DNA of 64,000 nt from Bacillota bacterium (GTDB lineage Bacteria; Bacillota; Clostridia; Lachnospirales; Bianqueaceae), in the NCBI GenBank assembly GCA_017442735.1, contig JAFRZE010000029.1, positions 1 to 64,000 on the forward strand, in the 5' to 3' direction. Positions within the stretch are counted from its first letter, which is position 1, and each line of letters starts with the position of its first letter. Made by a program: the position numbers and the translations under genes. This document shows, piece after piece, positions 27,881-35,721 of this stretch. The notes under the pieces are model-generated. The model had not been told where the DNA came from, did no database searches, and worked only from the letters and a program-made list of their open reading frames with translations.

Positions 27881-28512
27881 CCTTTTCCTCCTATCCGTTC
27901 GAATTTACGGTTCGGAACCTTGCATACGGGACAGACTTCCGGCAGTTCGTTCCCGATATAAACAAAACCGCAGATCGTGCAGACATAGACGCCCGTGTTT
28001 TCCAGCATGGCATCGCCTTCCTCGGCGTATCTTAAAAGCAGGGATCTCAGGATGCGCGTGACCTTTTCGCTCCAGGTAAGGCTCCTCAGGGCGCCGCGGT
28101 CACCGTTTTGCCTGGATACAGCATTTGCGGCGGGGAAATTGCCGTTAAGATCGGCATTGACCAGGTCCAGGATCTTTGTAAAAGACGGATCAGGTACCGG
28201 TCCCGCCTGAGACGAAAACCAGGCGGCGAGTTTCCGGAAAGCCGCTGCCTGATCCGGCTGATACTGTTTTTCGCATCCTCTGGCAAGATTAGAACAAAGT
28301 GCACTGATCTCAATGGCGCTTAACGGTTTCATTTCCGTTTGTGCCGGAGGGGCCGTGACAGGTCCCGCCGTATCCTGCGGGAGTCCTTCCGGAACAAAAT
28401 CTGACTTGGCAGCGCCGCAAAGAGGGCATTTCCAGTCCGCCGGAAGCTCCACCCAGGGAGCATTTCCCGCTTCATCATATATATAACCGCAGATAGAACA
28501 AATGTACCGCAT
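27877..28512 (-). CDS. Protein with rubredoxin domains at both ends
   Basis: A 211-residue protein. The N-terminal rubredoxin ([11 protein letters not shown] and CPLCGAAK) is close to a complete rubredoxin; a C-terminal short rubredoxin (CTICGFVY and [11 protein letters not shown]) resembles the rubrerythrin tail. The 110-residue helical centre lacks the diiron Glu/His ligands, so it is not itself a rubrerythrin. It is the first gene of a two-gene unit with the ferredoxin-rubrerythrin fusion and most likely passes electrons to it. Consensus AAAGGAGG site and a strong promoter (28547-28575). Confidence 0.78.
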   Translation of the reverse strand: MRYICSICGYIYDEAGNAPWVELPADWKCPLCGAAKSDFVPEGLPQDTAGPVTAPPAQTEMKPLSAIEISALCSNLARGCEKQYQPDQAAAFRKLAAWFSSQAGPVPDPSFTKILDLVNADLNGNFPAANAVSRQNGDRGALRSLTWSEKVTRILRSLLLRYAEEGDAMLENTGVYVCTICGFVYIGNELPEVCPVCKVPNRKFERIGGKG

Positions 28513-28546
28513 GGGTATCCTCCTTTCTCTTCGTGATCATGCTTTT

Positions 28547-28575
28547 ATCATACTTCAGCAGATCGCTTTCGTCAA
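28547..28575 (-). promoter_or_regulatory. Promoter of the rubredoxin-rubrerythrin unit
   Basis: Minus strand TTGACG (28575-28570), 17-base spacer, TATGAT (28552-28547). No PerR-like palindrome was recognised over it. Confidence 0.75.
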
Positions 28576-28609
28576 TGAAAACAGCGACGATTTTGCACAT
28601 TCCATGGAC

Positions 28610-28651
28610 AAAAAAAGACCAGCCGGCCCGAGTTTAGGGTGGCTGGTCTTT
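28610..28651 (-). terminator. Intrinsic terminator of upp
   Basis: Minus strand GACCAGCC ... GGCTGGTC with inner CCC/GGG pairs, followed by seven T. It lies just after the upp stop. Confidence 0.9.
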
Positions 28652-28669
28652 GATCAGGATATCGGATGA

Positions 28670-29317
28670 TTATTTGGTTCCGAAGATACGGTCGCCGGCA
28701 TCGCCGAGACCCGGGCAGATATAAGCGGTTTCGTTCAGTTCACGGTCCAGATGACCGACATAGATATGAACATCCGGATGCGCGTCGTGCAGCTTTTTCA
28801 GACCTTCGGGAGCGGCGATGATGCACATGAACTTGATGTTGATGCCGCCATGTTCCTTGATCTGGGTGATAGCGTCCACCGCGGATCCGCCGGTAGCCAG
28901 CATCGGGTCGGTGACGATGATGGTACGTTCCTCGATGGGACGTGGCAGTTTGCAGTAGTATTCGTGCGGCTCATGGGTCTCTTCATCACGGTACAAACCG
29001 ATGTGACCGACTTTCGCGGTGGGAACCAGCGTCAGCAGTCCGGGGACCATGCCCAGGCCTGCGCGAAGGATCGGAACGATCGCCAGCTTGCGGCCGGAGA
29101 TCATGGGGGTCATGCATTTTTCGATGGGGGTCTCGATCTCGACTTCCTCGGTGGGAAGATCGGAAAGGGCTTCGAAACCTTCCAGGGTGGCAACTTCTTC
29201 CGCCAGTTTGCGGAATTCATTGGTGCCTGTATTTTTATCGCGCATAAGCGAGATCTTGTGCTGGATCAGCGGATGAGTAAAAATGGTGATATTCGGCATG
29301 TTGTAGAAATCTTCCAT
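28670..29317 (-). CDS. upp: Uracil phosphoribosyltransferase
   Basis: A 215-residue UPRTase that salvages uracil with PRPP to UMP. The PRPP-binding loop [14 protein letters not shown] and the uracil-binding C-terminal [14 protein letters not shown] are diagnostic; length is typical. The start is ATG 29317 with AAGGAG at 8 bases; an upstream open frame to 29395 has no ribosome site. Monocistronic, with its own promoter and terminator. Confidence 0.97.
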   Translation of the reverse strand: MEDFYNMPNITIFTHPLIQHKISLMRDKNTGTNEFRKLAEEVATLEGFEALSDLPTEEVEIETPIEKCMTPMISGRKLAIVPILRAGLGMVPGLLTLVPTAKVGHIGLYRDEETHEPHEYYCKLPRPIEERTIIVTDPMLATGGSAVDAITQIKEHGGINIKFMCIIAAPEGLKKLHDAHPDVHIYVGHLDRELNETAYICPGLGDAGDRIFGTK

Positions 29318-29366
29318 GGTTTTTCTCCTTGTCTGATAATCAAATCGGGTATAAGGCATTTTTACT

Positions 29367-29395
29367 ATGATACCATTATGACCGGAAACTTGCAA
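29367..29395 (-). promoter_or_regulatory. Promoter of upp
   Basis: Minus strand TTGCAA (29395-29390), 17-base spacer, TATCAT (29372-29367). Confidence 0.65.
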
Positions 29396-29403
29396 GCTTT
29401 TTG

Positions 29404-29874
29404 TTATGCCCGGAACTTTTCCAGCCGGTAAAGACGCTCTTCGTCCAGCTGATTTTTGCCGTCTTTGAACTGATAGCCCATCTTCTGATAAAACGGCAGG
29501 CCGGTGATGGAAGCCGGGATCTCGATCCGTTTCGCGCGAAGGGCATATTCATCGTTTTCGAGCGCGCGCATAATGGCGGCGCCAACGCCTTTTCGCTGCT
29601 GATCCGGGCGGACAAAGAAGGAAAAGAGACTGCTTTCATCTTCTTTATCCCAGTAGGGACCGATGGCGCCGCAGCCGATCAGCTGATCGTTTTCTTCCGC
29701 GACATAAAAATGGGTCCAGCCGGCTCTTTGAAGCACATATTCCGGCGTGTGGCGCCGGATCAGCTCCTCCATGATCTCGGCAGGATAGTCGAGTGTGTTG
29801 GAAATACGAAGGGTTTCCCGGATGAGGTCAGAGACCTTCGGAGCGTCCGTTTCCTCAAATCTACGAATGATCAT
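29404..29874 (-). CDS. GNAT family N-acetyltransferase
   Basis: A 156-residue acetyltransferase. The acetyl-CoA motif A reads [17 protein letters not shown], and the C-terminal [10 protein letters not shown] is usual for the family. It probably acetylates a small molecule or a protein N terminus; the substrate cannot be assigned. ATG 29874 is chosen (AAAGGA upstream) over the longer frame to 29907. Confidence 0.85.
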   Translation of the reverse strand: MIIRRFEETDAPKVSDLIRETLRISNTLDYPAEIMEELIRRHTPEYVLQRAGWTHFYVAEENDQLIGCGAIGPYWDKEDESSLFSFFVRPDQQRKGVGAAIMRALENDEYALRAKRIEIPASITGLPFYQKMGYQFKDGKNQLDEERLYRLEKFRA

Positions 29875-29948
29875 GTAATGTATTCCTTTCAAACAATCTT
29901 TCCCCATGATACTCTTTCAGAAAAGAAAACGCAAGCGATTCCTCTTCG

Positions 29949-29957
29949 GGAAAGAAC
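29949..29957 (+). promoter_or_regulatory. Extended -10 promoter of the lipoprotein gene
   Basis: TGATATAAT matches TGnTATAAT. No good -35 was seen, which is usual for extended -10 promoters. Confidence 0.6.
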
Positions 29958-29996
29958 GTGATATAATCAAAAGAAAAAAGAAAGCGAGAGACGACA

Positions 29997-30884
29997 GTGA
30001 AACGCGGATGGATCATTTTACTTGTGTGCCTGCTGCTGACAGGCTGTTCACTGATGAATCTGAAAGAAGAAAAGAAAGAGGAGTCTTCCGTGCCGGACGA
30101 GTCTGGCAGCCTTTCCGTGCCGGATGAGACGAGTAGTGTTTCCAAGCCTGTGGTGGAAGATTCAAAGGAGGAAGATCTTGTGATCTGGACAGCAGAGGAG
30201 ATGCCGGTCCGCATACAGTATGACCGGTACTGGGAATACGGCGATTATACCGTGATCGAAGATACGGAAACGATCGAGGCGATCGTACAGGTCATCAAAG
30301 AGCTGCGCGTTGGCGCGAAGACGAATATCATGGTCGATGACTTTACGGATTTCCTGACATTCTATTTCCCGGATGAGACGTCGATCCGGCTGGAGTTCGA
30401 GGAACAGAACTGGGTCAAAGACGGTGAACGCTATCATGTGGACGGCCTTGGCCCGCTTCGCGAGATCCTGAATGAGGTCATGGAAGCAAGGTTCCAACAA
30501 GAAGATCCGCAGTCGCAGGAGCCTAAGGAACCGTCAAAACATCAGATCTTCGTGGCTGACGCGGAACATGTGATCATCTTCGAGCTCAATGACAGTCCGG
30601 CCGCGCTCAGCCTTTTTAAGCAGCTTCCGATCGAAGTGGAAGTCGAAGACTACGGTGATAATGAAAAGATCTTTTATCCGCCGGAGAAACTGGATACGAC
30701 AGATGGTGTAGAAGACGGCGGGGAGGCAGGCGTCCTGGCATACTTCGAGCCATGGGGCGATATCGTGATGTATTACGGACCGTTCAGTGAGTATCCGGGA
30801 CTTTATATTCTCGGGGAAGCGATCGATTTCGTGGATGAGATCAGTGACCTGTCCGGAACCCTGGTGATCGGGGTCGTTCAGTAG
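29997..30884 (+). CDS. Lipoprotein with C-terminal cyclophilin-like domain
   Basis: A 295-residue secreted lipoprotein starting at GTG. The signal peptide ends in the lipobox LLTGC (Cys16), so it is anchored to the outside of the membrane. A Ser/Glu-rich linker (20-60) precedes an unassigned domain (about 60-165) with YDRYWEYGDYTVIED. The last 110 residues (FELNDSPAALSLFKQLP, EKIFYPPEKLDT, YFEPWGDIVMYYGPF) match the bacterial cyclophilin-like fold (Cyclophil_like2), usually without proven isomerase activity. Ribosome site is weak. Its end lies just before the queT promoter. Confidence 0.75.
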   Translation: MKRGWIILLVCLLLTGCSLMNLKEEKKEESSVPDESGSLSVPDETSSVSKPVVEDSKEEDLVIWTAEEMPVRIQYDRYWEYGDYTVIEDTETIEAIVQVIKELRVGAKTNIMVDDFTDFLTFYFPDETSIRLEFEEQNWVKDGERYHVDGLGPLREILNEVMEARFQQEDPQSQEPKEPSKHQIFVADAEHVIIFELNDSPAALSLFKQLPIEVEVEDYGDNEKIFYPPEKLDTTDGVEDGGEAGVLAYFEPWGDIVMYYGPFSEYPGLYILGEAIDFVDEISDLSGTLVIGVVQ

Positions 30885-30893
30885 AAAAGAAAG

Positions 30894-30922
30894 TTGACAA
30901 ATCATCGTAACTCAGGTAGAAT
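30894..30922 (+). promoter_or_regulatory. Promoter of queT
   Basis: TTGACA (30894-30899), 17-base spacer, TAGAAT (30917-30922). The start point is expected at about 30929, at the first base of the riboswitch stem. Confidence 0.85.
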
Positions 30923-30927
30923 AGTTC

Positions 30928-30970
30928 GGTCAGTTCGAAACCATCCTGACATTAAACAAAACTACGGGAG
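30928..30970 (+). ncRNA. PreQ1-I riboswitch (translational)
   Basis: Stem GTCAG / CTGAC (30929-30933 with 30946-30950) encloses a 12-base loop, TTCGAAACCATC. An A-rich tail (ATTAAACAAAACTA) then runs into the SD GGGAG at 30966-30970. This is the layout of the small H-type pseudoknot class I preQ1 aptamer, in which the tail folds back on the loop and hides the SD. The gene behind it, queT, is the expected target. Confidence 0.8.
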
Positions 30971-30977
30971 AAGTACG

Positions 30978-31508
30978 ATGAAAACTACAAACAGAACGCA
31001 TTACCTGGTGCAGGCCGGTCTGATCGCCGCTGCCTATGCCGCGGCCACCTATCTTTGCGCCTTATGGGGACTTGCCTACGGCGAAGTCCAGTTCCGGTTC
31101 TCGGAAGCGCTGATGGTGCTGGCCCTCTTTACGCCCGCCGCTATTCCGGGTCTGACGATCGGATGTGTGATCGCGAACCTGGGCAGTCCTTTCGGGCTGA
31201 TCGATATCGTCTGCGGGTCCTTCGCGACTCTGATCGCGGTGATCGGCATGTGGCTGATCCGCGACTGGAAGGTGAAGATCGGCAAGGAACGGATCAACCT
31301 GATCGCGCCGATGCTGCCGGTCATTTCCAACGCGATCATCGTGGGGCTGGAGATCAGCGCCTTCATGCCGGAAGGCCTTAGCTGGGCCGGTTTCGCGGCA
31401 GCCGCGCTTTCGGTAGGCTTTGGCGAGTTGGTCGTCTGTTATGGTCTGGGCATTCCGCTTTCGATCCTGCTGGATCATTTGCCGATACTGAAAACAGGAA
31501 AGCGATAA
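30978..31508 (+). CDS. queT: QueT family queuosine-precursor transporter
   Basis: A 176-residue membrane protein with about five to six helices, of the QueT family of ECF S-component-like transporters that import preQ1 or other queuosine precursors. YGEVQFRFSEALMVLALF and GLTIGCVIANLGSPFGLIDI are family landmarks. It would work with a shared ECF energising module elsewhere in the genome. ATG 30978 has GGGAGAA at 8 bases; the longer open frame to 30894 would include the promoter and riboswitch. Repression by preQ1 is expected from the leader. Confidence 0.93.
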   Translation: MKTTNRTHYLVQAGLIAAAYAAATYLCALWGLAYGEVQFRFSEALMVLALFTPAAIPGLTIGCVIANLGSPFGLIDIVCGSFATLIAVIGMWLIRDWKVKIGKERINLIAPMLPVISNAIIVGLEISAFMPEGLSWAGFAAAALSVGFGELVVCYGLGIPLSILLDHLPILKTGKR

Positions 31509-31517
31509 AAAAAGTAG

Positions 31518-31554
31518 GGGAGTTATAGCAAACGCTATGACTCCCTCTTCATTT
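31518..31554 (+). terminator. Intrinsic terminator of queT
   Basis: A 12-bp stem GGGAGTTATAGC / GCTATGACTCCC with loop AAAC, followed by TCTTCATTT. Confidence 0.85.
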
Positions 31555-31590
31555 AAGAATAGTTTTGGACTTATTTCTCGGTTTTTCCGT

Positions 31591-31834
31591 ATCTTCCCCA
31601 ACCGATTGGGGAAGATGGTGCATTTTTAAGACTCGCCGCCCAGTACATTATTGCATTATTGGGCGGCGCATCAATTTGAGGAGATATTCTACCCAATCCC
31701 TGGGCGGAAAGAGTCGTTTGACTGGTATCCCGCCCAGGGATTCCGATGAATGGAAGCCACGTCTGGGCGAAAATGCATTCGTTAAAGACTATCCTTTCCA
31801 ATCCCTGGACAAGATAGCTCGTCAAGTTGATATC
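31591..31834. repeat. Non-coding island of inverted and direct repeats
   Basis: The stretch 31555-31940 holds no convincing gene. It contains three stems: a perfect 11-bp arm pair at 31591-31616 with loop CCGA, a 9-bp pair CGCCGCCCA/TGGGCGGCG at 31634-31668, and a perfect 13-bp pair AATCCCTGGGCGG/CCGCCCAGGGATT at 31695-31742. A 35-base direct repeat of the third element (31695-31729) returns at 31800-31834, 105 bases later, with 21 of 35 bases equal. It may be a dispersed palindromic element, a relic of a mobile element or a structured RNA. The frames that cross it on either strand have no start signals and no recognisable domain. Confidence 0.65.
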
Positions 31835-31940
31835 TCTTCCAAAAAACACATGGGATTTTGGACGGCGGAACGAGAAAAAAAGCTAAACGCCCCAAAAGAC
31901 TCACAGAATCGCTTTTCACAGGGATTATCAGACAAATTCT

Positions 31941-32876
31941 TTATTCCACGCACTTACGAACAAATTCTTCCACGATATCCAGCACCTTCGGCATCCAGAA
32001 ATCCGGTCCGCCGTGATCCGCGCCTTTGACCAGATAAAGCTCTGCCGGATGTCTCGTTTCGCGCAGCCTGCGGTAGAGGATCACGCTGCCGGTGCAGTTG
32101 ACCACACGATCTTTCGTCCCGTGGAAAATCAGGATCGGCGGCAGCTTGGTCGATTCATCGATATGACATTCCACCGATAAGGCCTCGGCGAGTTCCGGAT
32201 GTTCCAGAAGATTGCGTCCGCCCATGACCATGCCTTCCGGACTGTCCGGCAGGCAGTGACTGATCTGGATCGGATTGGAATCCGGCGCCATCACAGAGAC
32301 CGAACCATAGTAGTCTACGATGCCTTTCACACTTCCGCTGATGCCCGGATAATGGTTGAACTCGGTCTCATCATTCTGAAGCAGTCCGCCCCACATGGCG
32401 GTATGGCCGCCGGAGGAATCACCGGCCAGGATGATCTTCTCCGGATCGATCCAAAAGTCCGCCGCATGCTGTTTCAGGAAACGGATCGCGTTCAGGGCAT
32501 CGACCGCCTGCGCCGGGAACCAGGCGATCCCGGAATGCCGGTATTCTACGATCGCGCAGACAAATCCGCGGATCGCAAGGCGGCTGATATTCGGCACATT
32601 TCCGTAGATCCGCTGTTTCATCCAGGCAGAACCCTGGACAAAGACTACACACGGCAGAGCCGGCGCCGGTTCATCGGACGGACGATCGAATCTTCGGTTG
32701 CGGCACATGGGAATCAGCAGCTGCAGCCTGAGCGGCATGTCGCCCGTGGTCCGGTATTCGACATCATTGAGGTAAAGTACGCCCGGTTCGTCTCCGGTCG
32801 TCTCAATGATATGCGCGCCTTCGACTTCTTCGGTAAATTCCGGAAATTCTTCATAGGTCCATTCTTTGACTTCCAT
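31941..32876 (-). CDS. Alpha/beta hydrolase (acetyl-esterase type)
   Basis: A 311-residue esterase of the BD-FAE / HSL group. The oxyanion region is FVQGSAW (the usual HGG is changed to QGS), the elbow GDSSGGHTA holds the Ser nucleophile, the acid is in HGTKDRVV and the His in GADHGG. Without a signal peptide it acts inside the cell, perhaps on acetylated sugars. GGGAGG precedes the ATG. It follows the Eis-like gene by 20 bases in the same unit. Confidence 0.87.
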   Translation of the reverse strand: MEVKEWTYEEFPEFTEEVEGAHIIETTGDEPGVLYLNDVEYRTTGDMPLRLQLLIPMCRNRRFDRPSDEPAPALPCVVFVQGSAWMKQRIYGNVPNISRLAIRGFVCAIVEYRHSGIAWFPAQAVDALNAIRFLKQHAADFWIDPEKIILAGDSSGGHTAMWGGLLQNDETEFNHYPGISGSVKGIVDYYGSVSVMAPDSNPIQISHCLPDSPEGMVMGGRNLLEHPELAEALSVECHIDESTKLPPILIFHGTKDRVVNCTGSVILYRRLRETRHPAELYLVKGADHGGPDFWMPKVLDIVEEFVRKCVE

Positions 32877-32896
32877 AGATAACCTCCCGCAGTATT

Positions 32897-34354
32897 TTAG
32901 AATCCGTCGGTAAAGAAGATGTCTTTTTTCACAAAGATCGGACGAAGAGCGGTGGGATGCGGACAGCTGACGCCCGGCAGGTAGAGGGCCTGATCGATGG
33001 ACAGCGTTCCCAGAACGAGCTGCGTGAGCACCTGGATGGAGCAGGTCAGATCCACCGGTGAAGTGATCGAATCAGGTATTTGCTCTCCGGCTTCTTTGGC
33101 GGCTTCCGCCTTCGCTTTTTTCTGGGCCTCGGCGGCTTCTTTCGCCTTTTTTTCTTCTGACTCTTTCAGAAAACCGGCAGCCGCGGAAGAGGTATAGGTC
33201 ATATAATCCGCGAGCGGTTCGGGATCCTCGCCCCAGTCCTTTCGGAACACGAAACCGGTCGGCTTCTCATCCTCATCCTTCGTTTCCGGCTTGAAAACCA
33301 GTACTTCCGTCAGCTCTTCCGGCCGGACTTCCGCCGGAGAATCGCCCAGCTTCAGGACGCTGGTCGCCTTCGAATCCGCGTAGTTGACACGGAAAACACC
33401 GGTATTTTCGGGGATCTGCGGATCGGTCACATAGACCGTGAACCGTCCGGCACGGGCCGGATAACGCATCTGGCGAAGAGCTTTTGTGACGTTCACGATG
33501 CGGCCCATCCCACGGGGCGCTACTTCCAGCGAGACGTCATAGCATTCCGGCAGCATATCGATCAGCGGGACGGAAGGCGGCAGCGGGAGCTCCAGTGTAT
33601 CATACTGGGCACGGAACGTATAAAGGAAGCCGAGCAGACCGCGCAGGGCTTTTTCATCGCGGAACGCGATATCCCGGACGACCATTGTCATACCTTCGCC
33701 GGGTTTTCCCGGTTTTCTGGTAATAAAGCTAAGGAAAGCGTCATCGTCGATGGCATAGGTGTAGTTCAGATCTTTCCATGGATCCTCGGAGACACGATGC
33801 CACTGATCGCCTTTACGCTTAATATACAGGTTGTTTTTGCGCCCGAAGATCTCGCACATCGTCTCGAGCTCGTGATAGTCCGTGACGACACGGGCGGAGC
33901 GGTCCTGCGGCAAAGCGCCCAGGGATTTGATGGGCAGTTTATAGGTATAGCGCTTCTGGACCTGTTCATAGCCAAACTTGCGATAGAACTCGTGGGAGAA
34001 AGGATAGAGGATCGAGAAGGTGACGCCGTCCCGGTACCAGTCGGGGATCAGGGTCTCGAAGATCTTGCGGATCCCGCCGCTTCCGCGGGCTTCCGGCAGA
34101 GACGCGACACCACCGACGCCGGTAGCTTTGGTGAGAGCGCCGTCAAACCAGACGTCATAGGCATGAACGAACATGCCGCTGCTGACAGGGTTGCCGTATC
34201 CGTAGCACTCTTCAAAACTCTCTGCAAGCTGCTGCTGCGTCCGGGGCTCAAAGGCTTCGCCGTCAAAGGAATAAACGAAAGCGGTCGCGCCTACACGGGC
34301 GAATGCTTTCTGATCCTCCGGGGTCGTCAGTTTACGAACATAAGGGATATCCAT
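32897..34354 (-). CDS. Eis-like GNAT acetyltransferase with charged insertion
   Basis: A 485-residue member of the Eis family: tandem GNAT domains (GVASLPEARGSGGIRKI is the acetyl-CoA loop of the first) and a C-terminal sterol-carrier-like domain. Eis enzymes acetylate amines such as aminoglycosides or lysines and use the C-terminal carboxylate; this protein also ends in Phe (TDGF). At about residues 395-425 there is a Lys/Glu/Ala-rich helical insertion (KESEEKKAKEAAEAQKK) not usual in roughly 400-residue members. Divergent from the HAD gene with its own promoter. Substrate unknown. Confidence 0.85.
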   Translation of the reverse strand: MDIPYVRKLTTPEDQKAFARVGATAFVYSFDGEAFEPRTQQQLAESFEECYGYGNPVSSGMFVHAYDVWFDGALTKATGVGGVASLPEARGSGGIRKIFETLIPDWYRDGVTFSILYPFSHEFYRKFGYEQVQKRYTYKLPIKSLGALPQDRSARVVTDYHELETMCEIFGRKNNLYIKRKGDQWHRVSEDPWKDLNYTYAIDDDAFLSFITRKPGKPGEGMTMVVRDIAFRDEKALRGLLGFLYTFRAQYDTLELPLPPSVPLIDMLPECYDVSLEVAPRGMGRIVNVTKALRQMRYPARAGRFTVYVTDPQIPENTGVFRVNYADSKATSVLKLGDSPAEVRPEELTEVLVFKPETKDEDEKPTGFVFRKDWGEDPEPLADYMTYTSSAAAGFLKESEEKKAKEAAEAQKKAKAEAAKEAGEQIPDSITSPVDLTCSIQVLTQLVLGTLSIDQALYLPGVSCPHPTALRPIFVKKDIFFTDGF

Positions 34355-34386
34355 GCTTAGTTCCCCCTTGAAAATAAGGTAAAGTT

Positions 34387-34416
34387 AGTATACCATATTC
34401 TTATGATCGTATTCAA
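34387..34416 (-). promoter_or_regulatory. Promoter of the Eis-like gene
   Basis: Minus strand TTGAAT (34416-34411), 18-base spacer, TATACT (34392-34387) with an extended TGG upstream. The same 90-base region must also carry a promoter for the divergent HAD gene. Confidence 0.65.
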
Positions 34417-34445
34417 GATAACGAAATGAATATGGAGATTTAGAT

Positions 34446-35099
34446 ATGATCCGCAACGTGATTTTTGATATGGGCAACGTGCTGCTGGACTGGGATCCGA
34501 AAACGAGACTTTCACAGATGGGCTTTTCCGAAATCCATCAGAAAGTGCTCTATGAAGAGATCTTCCGGACCATCGAGTGGAGCATGCTGGACGCCGGGAA
34601 GATCGAAGTGGATGAAGCGGTCCGGAAGATGTGCGAGCAGCTCACCTTTCATGTCCGGCGCGGCTTTTATCCGGTCACGGAAGAGGAGATCCCGCAGCTT
34701 GTCGAGGAAGTAAAGTATGTCATGGATCATCCGAAAGACCTGGTGCGTCCGGAAAAAGAAACGCAGTTCCTGCCCCAGGCCCTGAAGGATGCGGGATATC
34801 ACTGTTATCTGCTGACTAACGCCAGCGTTCTGTTTCGCGATTATCAAAGCGAGATCCCGGCTTTTCTGGCGATGGAAGGCATTTTCGTCTCAGCGGAGCA
34901 CAGGATGCTCAAGCCCGACCGGGAGATCTATGAAGCTATGCTAAGTGAGTTCGCTCTGAAAGCCGAAGAATCGGTCTTTATCGATGACATGCCCATCAAT
35001 GTCGCCGGGGCGATCTTCTGCGGAATGGAAGGTGTCGTCTATAAGGCGGATGTGGGAAGGCTCCTGGCAGACCTCGGCAGACTTGGCGTGACCATTTGA
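34446..35099 (+). CDS. HAD family phosphatase
   Basis: A 217-residue HAD-IA hydrolase. Motif I is FDMGNVLLDWD, motif II LLTNAS, motif III KPDREIY and motif IV FIDDMPINVAGA, in the normal order. It dephosphorylates a small metabolite in the cytoplasm; subfamily members act on sugar phosphates or nucleotides, so the substrate is open. GGAG lies before the ATG. The DJ-1 gene follows after 39 bases. Confidence 0.88.
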   Translation: MIRNVIFDMGNVLLDWDPKTRLSQMGFSEIHQKVLYEEIFRTIEWSMLDAGKIEVDEAVRKMCEQLTFHVRRGFYPVTEEEIPQLVEEVKYVMDHPKDLVRPEKETQFLPQALKDAGYHCYLLTNASVLFRDYQSEIPAFLAMEGIFVSAEHRMLKPDREIYEAMLSEFALKAEESVFIDDMPINVAGAIFCGMEGVVYKADVGRLLADLGRLGVTI

Positions 35100-35138
35100 A
35101 ATCATACATGAATAGAGCATCAATTTAAGGAGGACGAA

Positions 35139-35699
35139 ATGAGCAAAGTCGTGATGTTTCTGGCGGACGGGCTGGAAGAGTGTGAAGCCCTGATCACCGT
35201 GGATATTTTAAGAAGAGGCGGTGTGGAGGTCGTGACCGCGTCCATCAAAGATGAAACGACGATCCATTCTTCACACGGGATCACGTTCGAGGCGGACGCG
35301 CTGGCGAAGGATCTTTCCTATGAAGACTTCGATATGGTCATCCTGCCCGGCGGACATGGCGGTACGATGAACCTGAAGGCCAGCCCGCTGGTGGAGAAGG
35401 TCCTGAAGGATTATGCCGCCGATGAAAGCAAGTTTGTGACCGCGATCTGCGCGGCACCGAGCATCCTGGGCGACCTTCACCTGCTGGAAGGAAAGAAGGC
35501 TACCTGCTTCCCGGGTTTTGAGCAGCATCTTTTCGGCGCCGAGTATACCGCCGCGCCTGTAACGGTGGACGGAAGATTCATCACCGGCAAGGGCATGGGA
35601 TGTACGATCCCGTTCGCACTGACCCTGCTTAGGAAGCTGGAAGGCGAGGACATGGCCGAAGATATCCGTAAGCGCATCCAATATCCCTTTGAAGTCTGA
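35139..35699 (+). CDS. DJ-1/PfpI family protein (YajL-like)
   Basis: A 186-residue DJ-1 superfamily protein. The conserved Glu lies in DGLEECEA, the reactive Cys in the nucleophile elbow ICAAPS and GGHGGTMNL precedes it. Proteins of this group protect against oxidative or glyoxal damage; the exact activity is debated. It has a consensus AAGGAGG site and is followed after 22 bases by pepC. Confidence 0.9.
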   Translation: MSKVVMFLADGLEECEALITVDILRRGGVEVVTASIKDETTIHSSHGITFEADALAKDLSYEDFDMVILPGGHGGTMNLKASPLVEKVLKDYAADESKFVTAICAAPSILGDLHLLEGKKATCFPGFEQHLFGAEYTAAPVTVDGRFITGKGMGCTIPFALTLLRKLEGEDMAEDIRKRIQYPFEV

Positions 35700-35721
35700 T
35701 CCTGAAAGGAGTGAATATATC

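Noticed and set aside
31565-32029. 154-residue + strand open frame across the repeat island
   Set aside because: It starts without an SD, runs through the perfect hairpins and into the esterase gene on the other strand. The minus-strand frame 31571-31849 is doubtful for the same reasons and is only mentioned as a possible relic.
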